Below are positions 1-6,748 of a DNA stretch of 17,093 bases, piece by piece (the stretch's first letter is position 1; each line of letters opens with the position of its first letter). A program made the position numbers and the translations under genes. The DNA is from Clostridiales bacterium UBA1779 (GTDB taxonomy: Bacteria; Bacillota; Clostridia; Oscillospirales; CAG-272): the NCBI GenBank assembly GCA_002314565.1, contig DCGL01000115.1, positions 1-17,093 on the forward strand, in the 5' to 3' direction. The notes beneath the pieces are model-generated. The model did not search any database and was not told where the DNA came from. It saw only the letters and a program-made list of their open reading frames with translations.

Positions 1-8
1 AATGGGTG

Positions 9-15
9 ACCTCCT
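9..15 (-). promoter_or_regulatory. Strong Shine-Dalgarno site for a gene beginning just off the left edge
   Basis: Read on the minus strand this is AGGAGGT, a near-perfect anti-Shine-Dalgarno match. Eight bases then remain before the window ends, so a start codon is expected at or just beyond position 1. The site lies about 40 bases past the stop of the AraC-type regulator, on the same strand and with no terminator between. The off-window gene is therefore probably co-transcribed with the regulator. Its identity cannot be seen. Confidence 0.5.
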
Positions 16-54
16 ACTCGATTGATTTCACTGCGGCTTGGGTGCGGTCCTCAT

Positions 55-939
55 TCAGATTCCGCTGAATTTTTCTTTGTGTGCCTTTCTGTATTCCCCG
101 GGTGTCATCCCGTAGCGCTTTTTGAATGCACGGCGGAAGGGAATGGGAGTGGAATAGGAAACAAGCTCGGAAATCCTGTCGATGCTGTAGTCTGTGACAA
201 GCAAAATATCGCAGGCGTGCGTAAGCCTTACCTTCTGAACGTACTGACCGAAGGTCATACCGAATTCTTCTCTGAAGCGCTTGCTGATATACGGCGGTGT
301 ATAATGGAATTTTTCAGACAGTTCGGTGAGTGAAACCACTTCCGAATAATGTATGTCTACGTAATCCTTGACAAGCTTTACAACGTTCGTTTTCGTCCCT
401 TGCGGTGAAGCTGTACTGTATTTAAGCATAGAAACGAGAATTTCAAGTGTATAAGCCCGAAATATGCTCAGATATCCGTCCGGTCTGTTTGAAACAAGTT
501 CAAGAAGTCTTTCAAACAGCATACCGATTTCTTTTCCCCCGTTAATACAGTTGCGGTCAAAAGGAATGTGAAGAGAAGAATTCTGCCCGAGAAGTATCAC
601 CTTTTCAATTTCTTCAGCTGATGCGTCCGTTTTCAGAGCTGAGTCAATACAAGAAGGATTAACGAGAAGATTGATAACAGAGAAGTCGCTGCTTCCGTCA
701 GTATATCCGTGGCGCGTTCCGTACTGCAGAGCGAAATAATTCCCCGCACGGATTCTTTCGGAAATCGGAGCGGAACCGTCGCGCGGACAGATTACATGCT
801 GTGCTTCGCCGGACACGACGAACGTCAGCTCAAGCCCCAGATGATAATGACTGACGCGATACAGATAGTGTATTTTTTTAATATCGAAAGTTGCCAGAGG
901 GGTGGGATTCGCTCTGTTCTGAGAATGGAATACTTTCAT
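55..939 (-). CDS. AraC-family transcriptional regulator
   Basis: A one-component DNA-binding regulator of 294 residues, the usual AraC-family length, and cytoplasmic. Residues about 25-95 look like the cupin-type sensor half (HLGLELTFVVSGEAQHV, then the AGNYFAL stretch expected of a beta-barrel). The DNA-binding half spans about 186-288, with two helix-turn-helices: about 203-223 (SLTELSEKFHYTPPYISKRF) and about 252-273. It ends in the family signature FRRAFKKRYGMTPGEYR at 268-284. The ATG is preceded by GAGGT at a suitable distance, and a consensus promoter lies at 962-990. It is divergent from the solute-binding protein/EEP operon at 1146-4417, the usual place for a regulator's target, so sugar-responsive control of that operon is a fair inference. 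The ligand is unknown. One deviation: the second recognition region reads SYSTPIPFRR where many members have GFSSxSYFSR. Confidence 0.93.
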   Translation of the reverse strand: MKVFHSQNRANPTPLATFDIKKIHYLYRVSHYHLGLELTFVVSGEAQHVICPRDGSAPISERIRAGNYFALQYGTRHGYTDGSSDFSVINLLVNPSCIDSALKTDASAEEIEKVILLGQNSSLHIPFDRNCINGGKEIGMLFERLLELVSNRPDGYLSIFRAYTLEILVSMLKYSTASPQGTKTNVVKLVKDYVDIHYSEVVSLTELSEKFHYTPPYISKRFREEFGMTFGQYVQKVRLTHACDILLVTDYSIDRISELVSYSTPIPFRRAFKKRYGMTPGEYRKAHKEKFSGI

Positions 940-961
940 TTTTAGTACCTCACTGAGCGCT

Positions 962-990
962 ATTATATCACTTCGTCAAATATCTGTCAA
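962..990 (-). promoter_or_regulatory. Sigma-A promoter of the AraC-type gene
   Basis: On the minus strand TTGACA (985-990) and TATAAT (962-967) are separated by exactly 17 bases, and the -10 is extended (TGATATAAT). Transcription should begin near 955, giving a leader of about 16 bases before the ATG at 939. Confidence 0.85.
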
Positions 991-1011
991 ACCTTAAATA
1001 TTAAATTGGGT

Positions 1012-1041
1012 TTCATTTTGGTTAAAAAATGAATCTATAAT
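1012..1041 (+). promoter_or_regulatory. Probable activator-dependent promoter and operator for the solute-binding/EEP operon
   Basis: A perfect -10 TATAAT lies at 1036-1041. The best -35 at a legal distance is only TTCATT (1012-1017, spacer 18). A perfect inverted repeat, TTCATTTT (1012-1019) and AAAATGAA (1026-1033) with a 6-base spacer, covers the -35 area. A good -10 with a poor -35 under a palindrome, beside a divergent AraC gene, suggests regulator binding. The leader to 1146 would be about 98 bases and contains two weak hairpins (1074-1100 and 1101-1119). Confidence 0.45.
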
Positions 1042-1145
1042 TAAGAATGGAAATATGGTACACTAATTAAAAAGAGGCTTGCTTTCCAGTATTCAGCCTC
1101 GGTTGCATCATCTGCAGCCATCACATACACATAAGGAGATACAAA

Positions 1146-2696
1146 ATGAAAAAATTAAGTTTAGTTCTTGCTGTGCTTATGATTCTCGGATGCCTTGCTG
1201 CCTGTGCAGACAAAGAGGAGGCTCCCGAACAGACGAGCGTTGCAGCATCCGGAACAACTGCTGCAGCGAGTATCGAAGAATCGACGGTTCCTGAAGACAC
1301 CGGCCGTTACGATTCCGAAGGTTTTCTGCTTGATGATCTTCCCGAGCTTAATTTTAACAAAAAAATCAGAATTCTGGGGTGGAAAGAAGTAACTTTCAAG
1401 GAATTCAATACAAGCGAAGCTACGTCAAACACGGTTGATGAAGCCATTTACAACAGAAACCGGGCAGTTGAAGACCGTCTGAACGTTGTTCTTGAATATA
1501 CCGTCGTTGCCGGAAATAACAGCAATTTCAAAAAAGAATACTGGGACAACGCCCAGGCTATGAACAACGTCGGTGAAGTCGATCTTTTCGCAGCCTATGC
1601 CATGGCACCCAGCCGTCTGACAATAAACGGAATGACGACAAACCTCAATAATCTCGAATATCTTGACCTTTCAAAGCCATGGTGGTCAAACGATATGAAC
1701 AATCTTATATCCGTTTACGGAAAGACCTATATGGCAACCGGAGACATTTCCCCCACGATGCTTGCAAATACCTATGCACTGTTCTTCAACCAGAACCTCG
1801 TTGACAGCCTGCTCTCGGCAAGACTCAAGGAAATGAATGCTGACTCAATTTACAGTTTCGTTTACAACAATACATGGACCTTCGATACTTTCTTTTCACT
1901 GTGCAAGGATGTGGGTTCGGACGTGCTTAATGACGGCAAGAGCGCAGACGACACCTTTGCCTACGTCGGCGATAACGTAGCCATTGACCCCTGGTTCTAT
2001 GCTGCCGGACTTAAGACTCTTGACAAGGATGCAGACGGAGGACTTGTTATTTCAGACCTCTGGGCTTCAGAAAAGACAGGCACTGTTGTTGACAAGCTTG
2101 TAACTTTCTTCAGAAGCACTGATGCAGGAGTTAAAAACTCAAGAGAAGGTGCCAGTGAAAACGATAAAACCGGATACAATGCTGCATTTAAAAACGGAAC
2201 CTCCGTGTTCCTCTGCCAGACTATGAAGACAGCCTCAAGCTATACGGAGATGAATTTCGGTATCGTTCCGCTTCCCAAATATAATTCAGACCAGACAAAC
2301 TACCGAACAATGGCCGGATTTACGTATTCGATGTATTCCATCGCTTCGGGCTCAGGCAATGTAGCGGAATCTGCTGCAGTGATGGAAGCATTGGCTTCAG
2401 ATTCATACCGCCGTGTAACTCCTGTTATGTTTGAAAACTATTTCAAACTCCGTATGTCACAGAACCTCGACGTTTACAAGATGTGGGATATCATCAGAAA
2501 TGCCTGCGTCTGCGATGCCGGACGTGCATTTACAAATCAGCTTCACGATTACGGCTGGTCATACTTCCGTAACACGGTTATGGATTCAATGAACACCGGT
2601 GCAATTCAGTACGCCTCTGATTTCAAGGCACTTGAGGAAAAGCTCAATGCGGATATCGTTGCTCTCAACGATTTCTACCGCGGGGCGGATAAGTGA
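1146..2696 (+). CDS. Extracellular solute-binding lipoprotein (ABC-importer family 1 type)
   Basis: A predicted membrane-anchored binding protein of 516 residues, in the size range of the large sugar/oligosaccharide-binding proteins of Clostridia. The start is set by AAGGAGAT a few bases upstream. The signal peptide MKKLSLVLAVLMILGCLAAC ends in a lipobox (LAAC) with the lipid-modified cysteine at 20. A Ser/Thr/Ala/Glu-rich linker follows to about 55, and the mature fold begins near IRILGWKE. Internal features fit the family: an aromatic-rich groove (PWWSNDMN, NNTWTFDTFF, DPWFYAAGL) and the inter-domain stretch MNFGIVPLPKYN at about 370-380, typical of these proteins. No permease or ATPase gene is in the window, so it is an orphan here and its ligand is unknown. 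It overlaps the next gene by four bases. The substrate is probably an oligosaccharide; this is inference from family and context. Confidence 0.85.
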   Translation: MKKLSLVLAVLMILGCLAACADKEEAPEQTSVAASGTTAAASIEESTVPEDTGRYDSEGFLLDDLPELNFNKKIRILGWKEVTFKEFNTSEATSNTVDEAIYNRNRAVEDRLNVVLEYTVVAGNNSNFKKEYWDNAQAMNNVGEVDLFAAYAMAPSRLTINGMTTNLNNLEYLDLSKPWWSNDMNNLISVYGKTYMATGDISPTMLANTYALFFNQNLVDSLLSARLKEMNADSIYSFVYNNTWTFDTFFSLCKDVGSDVLNDGKSADDTFAYVGDNVAIDPWFYAAGLKTLDKDADGGLVISDLWASEKTGTVVDKLVTFFRSTDAGVKNSREGASENDKTGYNAAFKNGTSVFLCQTMKTASSYTEMNFGIVPLPKYNSDQTNYRTMAGFTYSMYSIASGSGNVAESAAVMEALASDSYRRVTPVMFENYFKLRMSQNLDVYKMWDIIRNACVCDAGRAFTNQLHDYGWSYFRNTVMDSMNTGAIQYASDFKALEEKLNADIVALNDFYRGADK

Positions 2697-4417
2697 AAAA
2701 AACGAGAATAATTGCGGCACTTTTCCTGGCTTTGTCTCTGCTTTGCGGATGCTCGAAGCCGGGAGAGCTGCCCGGTTCGGAAAGCAGCAATAACGTTACC
2801 CCGGAAGCAGATAATACTTCCGGGGTTGAAACTGTTTTTACCGGTACTGATGATATTCATCTCGTCACCGACGGGAAAGCAGGGTACGTAATTATTCTGA
2901 AAGATTCCCTGTGTGAAAATGCCGCAAATCAGTTTATCGGAACCGTTAAATCCAGAACCGGAGTGACAATTCAGATTCAGGGCTTCCTGTTTCCGGATCA
3001 GAAGGAAAAAGTTATATATTTCGGTCAGGACTATGACAGCGTTTTCCCCGAAGCAGAAGTGAAGCTTTCCGGGTACGGGTGTGCCGTCCTTGAAAAGGAC
3101 GGGGACATTTACGTGTTCGGTCACGATTCAGGTTCAATGTCCACGGCAGTTACCAAATTTTTTGCAAAAATCGAAGCTGACTGCGTGACGGAAAATCAGG
3201 GATTGAAATCGCTTCGTATTCCCGAAACTGCATACTTCGTATACAATCCCGGATATGATATTGTCGACGCGAAGCTTCTGAACGTTCCTCTTGGACAGTA
3301 TAATATCGTATATTCTGAGAAATCGGCAACTTCTTACGGACTTGCATATATGCTGCGCAGTATTATCACGGATAAAACAGGATGCATAAATGAAATTGTC
3401 GGTGATTCTGCTGCTGTATCAGAGTATGAAATACTTGTCGGTGATACGGTGCGTTCACTGTCAAATACTCTTGCAGCCGGCGAATACCGTATCTCAAGTG
3501 AACAGGGGCGCGTTTGTATTCAGTACGGAACGGCTCTCGCTGCGACTGATGCACTTGATGAGTTCAGGCTTGTTCTTCATAAAGGAAGCGAAACTTCCGT
3601 AAACAGAACGGGAAAGACTGAAAATCAGCAGTGCCTCGAAAAAGAGACGGGGACGGTCCGTATTATTTCAAGCAACACCTATTTCGGTGATTACAGCATT
3701 CCCGGTGATATACGTGCCGGGATGCTTGCCGAATGTTATCAGCTCTTTGATGCGGATTTTATCGGTCTGCAGGAGTCTGCATCAAAAATTCAGTATATGA
3801 TGAAGAATCTTAACGGTTACGGGTATGTCACCCAGACAACCGGTCATACGCCGATTATCTACAATACGTCGCTGTGGCAGCTTGCAAAGGATAATAACGG
3901 CGCTGAAATCAAAGGCAGTTTCGCCTTTGACGGACATTGCTGGTCTGCGGAATGGATTATGTTCCAAAGTAAAAATGATGCGGCAGCGAAGGTCATCGTT
4001 ATGAATCTGCATATTCATCCGAGATCTGACGGATATAAAGAACACCGTTCCGACGATATCGCGGTGACAAATGCCGCTTGGAAGCAGCTGCTTGAACTTT
4101 ATCCGGGCGTTCCGATTTTCACAACCGGAGATTACAATACGGCTTACAAGTCGAGTGATTTCCGCAGTCTGCTTGCCGGACTTGAAGACCGTATGGACAG
4201 CGGGAAGTATCTTGCAACGGATTCAAATCCCGACGTCGGACTTTATACCTATCATGACTATGAAGGCACGAACAAGGCCTATGGCGGTGACGGAATCGAC
4301 CACATTGCAGTAACGAAAAATCTCGTCGAAGTAATACACTACCGTGTGATTCAGTACGCTCCGATAGGTTATGCTTCTGACCATTTCCCCATATTTATTG
4401 ACGTAAAATTGAAATAA
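2693..4417 (+). CDS. Lipoprotein with two hexosaminidase-N-like modules and an EEP (exo/endonuclease/phosphatase) domain
   Basis: A 574-residue predicted surface lipoprotein (signal peptide to about 20, LLCGC, modified Cys20). It starts at GTG inside GTGA, overlapping the previous stop by four bases, so translation is probably coupled. Residues about 320-574 carry the metal-dependent EEP motifs: SSNTY (N328), LQES (E361), NLHIH (H440), TGDYN (D480/N482), GIDH (D536/H537) and SDHFPI (D563/H564). The domain looks complete and active and would cleave a phosphodiester or phosphomonoester outside the cell. Two stretches precede it, about 53-162 and 195-297. Both look like the alpha/beta module found in front of GH20/GH67 catalytic domains; the second has YEILVGDTVR, close to YEILIAGTNR in the NAGPA-type protein at 6749. 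The substrate is unknown: extracellular DNA, a phospholipid head group or a phosphodiester-linked wall polymer are all possible. Confidence 0.8.
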   Translation: MKKTRIIAALFLALSLLCGCSKPGELPGSESSNNVTPEADNTSGVETVFTGTDDIHLVTDGKAGYVIILKDSLCENAANQFIGTVKSRTGVTIQIQGFLFPDQKEKVIYFGQDYDSVFPEAEVKLSGYGCAVLEKDGDIYVFGHDSGSMSTAVTKFFAKIEADCVTENQGLKSLRIPETAYFVYNPGYDIVDAKLLNVPLGQYNIVYSEKSATSYGLAYMLRSIITDKTGCINEIVGDSAAVSEYEILVGDTVRSLSNTLAAGEYRISSEQGRVCIQYGTALAATDALDEFRLVLHKGSETSVNRTGKTENQQCLEKETGTVRIISSNTYFGDYSIPGDIRAGMLAECYQLFDADFIGLQESASKIQYMMKNLNGYGYVTQTTGHTPIIYNTSLWQLAKDNNGAEIKGSFAFDGHCWSAEWIMFQSKNDAAAKVIVMNLHIHPRSDGYKEHRSDDIAVTNAAWKQLLELYPGVPIFTTGDYNTAYKSSDFRSLLAGLEDRMDSGKYLATDSNPDVGLYTYHDYEGTNKAYGGDGIDHIAVTKNLVEVIHYRVIQYAPIGYASDHFPIFIDVKLK

Positions 4418-4419
4418 AG

Positions 4420-4487
4420 CAAATGCACCGGCAATACAATATGATATACTGGAAAGTATACATATCATATGCCGGTGCATTTGTTTT
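4420..4487 (+). terminator. Long two-part hairpin terminator after the EEP gene
   Basis: CAAATGCACCGGC (4420-4432) pairs perfectly with 4471-4483, followed by TTTT. Inside, a second A/T-rich stem around the GGAA loop at 4451-4454 pairs TATACT with AGTATA and ATATGAT with ATCATAT, with bulges. It begins three bases after the stop codon. The remaining 4488-4656 holds no other gene or convincing signal. Confidence 0.8.
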
Positions 4488-4656
4488 ATGTTTGTATCTG
4501 CGGTTCCAAAACTATTGCCCGGTAATATAAAAAGCTAAAAAACACACCGGAATTACCGGTCCCGAAAATCTCTGCTGAAATTACCGCTTCCGTTGAAGGT
4601 CATACGGATTGGCTGCATAGCAATCTCAGCCCGATTAAGAGATATTTAATATCTTT

Positions 4657-6453
4657 TTATATTTTATCCGTATACCAGCAGATATCCGTCTTTGCCGTGG
4701 GGATTTTTTCATTGTTTTTCTTCATTTCTTCGGCTCGACGGACAAAGGCGTTTACGTGTCCGGTGACGATGCCGTATCCGAGAGGATCGTGCTTTGAGCG
4801 AAGATCCCAGAGTCGTTCGTACTCCTGCTGCCACTCATTCAGCTTTTCAGCCGCATGATCCGGGTCGGACATAAGGCAGATAAGCCTGCATATGTTCTTT
4901 AATTCATCAAGCAGGTATTCTTTGTTTTTTCCGCTGATGCTGAAACTGTCGAGCTCCTGAGCCAGAAGAGAAACGTAATGATAAACCAGAGGATAATTCT
5001 CGGGATTACGTGAGAGAAGATTGTTCCAGAGCATCGTTGAATTGCCGGGGCGCTGTGCTTCAAGATGGCAGAATTTGCCGATTCGGATTATCCAGCCGAA
5101 AACGTCATCTTCCGTATGGAAGATATATCTGTTCGCGTATGCGCAGGCACGTTTTATTACGCCGGTTCTTGACGAAGCCTCGCGGCTTTCTTCATGCCAG
5201 GAATACATTGCCCCGATAACGTAAGGGGGAATACTTACGGCGAGGGGCTGGACCTGTCCGCAGTCTCCCCAGTCTGTCAGAAGGCAGCCCTCCGCGCCGT
5301 ATATAACCGCGTATTTCGTCGCTTTGCGCAGATTTTCCAGCATATTGAGAGTTTTTCCGCTGAAGCTGTTCCATGCGCTCGTTCCGGGACAGACGTAGAA
5401 GCGCAGTCCCATCTCTTTCAGCATCCGGCAATGCTCTTCAAAGGGGTGATACGATTCATATCCCCATTCCATAACCACCATATCCTTCGGAAGCTGCGGG
5501 ATAAGGTCCGGATGATTCATGGCAATATCGTCCCAGAACATAGGTGTCAGTTTGTATTTTCCTTTTACAAGCTCATAAAGTTTGAGAAGGTAATTCAGAT
5601 ATACTTTGTCGCTGCCGATTCGGTCGCATTCCGCTTTGACGTCACCGACGCCGAGCTCGGTCTCGTCGCAGCCTATATTGAGATAGCCGCTGTTGAATGC
5701 GGGAAGCATCCCACCGTACAGCCTGTCAACGAAATCTATGCTTTCCTGCTTCAGCGGATTCAGTGTAGCAAGCTTTTTTCCGTTGTCTTTGGTGATTGCC
5801 AGGTCTGAAAGCTCCGGCTTGCAGGTCCAGGCTCCCATATGTCCGAAGCTGTTCTGATTCGGAACCAGCTCAATAAAGCGCTCCGCACAATAATCGGAGA
5901 GTCCCTTGATTTCATCGCGGGAGTACACAACGTGACCGGCGGTGTACTGCTCAAGGCCCTCATAGTCATAGACGATTGCGTCAAAATACAGCTGCAGCTG
6001 ATTGTATTTCAGGGCAGCAAGCCAGTCAACTATATTTTTTACCGTCTCAATCGACTGCATTCTTCCGCGGCTGACGTCAAGCATGACACCGCGCTGAGCA
6101 ATATCCGGCCAGTCTTCGATTGAAAGCTCCGGAAGAACGTTTGCGCAGCTGTCCGCGAGCTGCCTCAGAGTAGTGAAGGCATAAAAGATACCGCATTCAT
6201 CGGAATATTGAATCAGAATACTGTCGGTGACATCAATTTTATATCCCTGTGCCTTTATTTTGGCATCGTATTTCAGCTCAATATCGGCTTCGCCTTCTGT
6301 TTCCTCATACGAAATCCAATCATTCAGAAAAAAAGCGAATCTGTTCCCGGTTTTTCCGAAGTTGATTTTTACGTGTTCAGGCAGCCGATGGCATTTTTCA
6401 CCGACGGTGAACTTCTGAACTGACGGCACTGTATTGAGTGTTTTGGTCTGCAT
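4657..6453 (-). CDS. Cytoplasmic GH20-family beta-N-acetylhexosaminidase
   Basis: A 598-residue glycoside hydrolase expected to remove non-reducing-end GlcNAc or GalNAc by substrate-assisted catalysis. Residues about 20-110 form the GH20 N-terminal alpha/beta module (...QGYKIDVTDSILIQYSDECGIFYAFTTLRQLA). The (beta/alpha)8 domain starts at RGVMLDVSRG (121-130) and continues with LAALKYNQLQLY. The catalytic pair is in NIGCDET (D263-E264); the usual form is HxGxDE, so the His is replaced by Asn. Aromatic sugar-binding segments follow (MFWDD, MEWGYESYHPF, LLTDWGD). The last roughly 150 residues are helical and of unassigned role. There is no signal peptide, so it should act on imported oligosaccharides or muropeptides. 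The ATG follows GAGAGGT, and a consensus promoter lies at 6538-6566. It is transcribed alone. It could supply the exo-glucosaminidase step that NagZ performs in other peptidoglycan-salvage loci. Confidence 0.88.
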   Translation of the reverse strand: MQTKTLNTVPSVQKFTVGEKCHRLPEHVKINFGKTGNRFAFFLNDWISYEETEGEADIELKYDAKIKAQGYKIDVTDSILIQYSDECGIFYAFTTLRQLADSCANVLPELSIEDWPDIAQRGVMLDVSRGRMQSIETVKNIVDWLAALKYNQLQLYFDAIVYDYEGLEQYTAGHVVYSRDEIKGLSDYCAERFIELVPNQNSFGHMGAWTCKPELSDLAITKDNGKKLATLNPLKQESIDFVDRLYGGMLPAFNSGYLNIGCDETELGVGDVKAECDRIGSDKVYLNYLLKLYELVKGKYKLTPMFWDDIAMNHPDLIPQLPKDMVVMEWGYESYHPFEEHCRMLKEMGLRFYVCPGTSAWNSFSGKTLNMLENLRKATKYAVIYGAEGCLLTDWGDCGQVQPLAVSIPPYVIGAMYSWHEESREASSRTGVIKRACAYANRYIFHTEDDVFGWIIRIGKFCHLEAQRPGNSTMLWNNLLSRNPENYPLVYHYVSLLAQELDSFSISGKNKEYLLDELKNICRLICLMSDPDHAAEKLNEWQQEYERLWDLRSKHDPLGYGIVTGHVNAFVRRAEEMKKNNEKIPTAKTDICWYTDKI

Positions 6454-6537
6454 TTTTTTACCTCTCAGACTTTATTGATTTGAATACTCTTCTGTATTAT
6501 CCGGGGTTGTGCTGATGCGTTTCCGTACATATGCTTT

Positions 6538-6566
6538 ATTATATCACTTTGCAGAAACACTGTCAA
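6538..6566 (-). promoter_or_regulatory. Sigma-A promoter of the GH20 gene
   Basis: Minus-strand TTGACA (6561-6566), a 17-base spacer and TATAAT (6538-6543) with an extended -10 (TGATATAAT), very like the promoter of the AraC-type gene. Predicted start near 6531, leader about 78 bases. An 11-base palindrome GATTAATAATC (6574-6584) sits just upstream of the -35 and may be an operator. Confidence 0.85.
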
Positions 6567-6640
6567 AGGGGCTGATTAATAATCCGGGAAAAATGTGGGG
6601 AAGGCAAGAAAAACTTCTGTTGAACCAAAAAACAATTGCA

Positions 6641-6669
6641 TTGACAACAGCGCTGCACTGAGGTAAAAT
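6641..6669 (+). promoter_or_regulatory. Sigma-A promoter of the NAGPA/GH-A operon
   Basis: TTGACA (6641-6646), a 17-base spacer and TAAAAT (6664-6669). It is divergent from the GH20 promoter, with about 75 bases between the two -35 boxes. The leader of about 73 bases contains a small perfect hairpin, TGTGCC-TGT-GGCACA (6690-6704). Confidence 0.8.
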
Positions 6670-6748
6670 AATGTTGTCATAGAGAAGTCTGTGCCTGTGG
6701 CACAAAAAAGGACGGACAATACCGGAAAAGTGAGGTTTATGTTCAAAA

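Noticed and set aside
1074..1119. Two small stems in the leader of the solute-binding gene as a riboswitch
   Set aside because: The stems are six base pairs each, one with a wobble, and match no riboswitch architecture I can recognise.
4636..4660. AGATATTTAATATCT-like palindrome as terminator for the GH20 gene
   Set aside because: The stem is short and all A/T, the loop is too tight for the full pairing, and no U-run follows on the minus strand.
5194..5808. Open frame of 204 codons on the plus strand
   Set aside because: Antisense to the catalytic part of the GH20 gene; composition is that of a shadow frame and no start signal precedes it.
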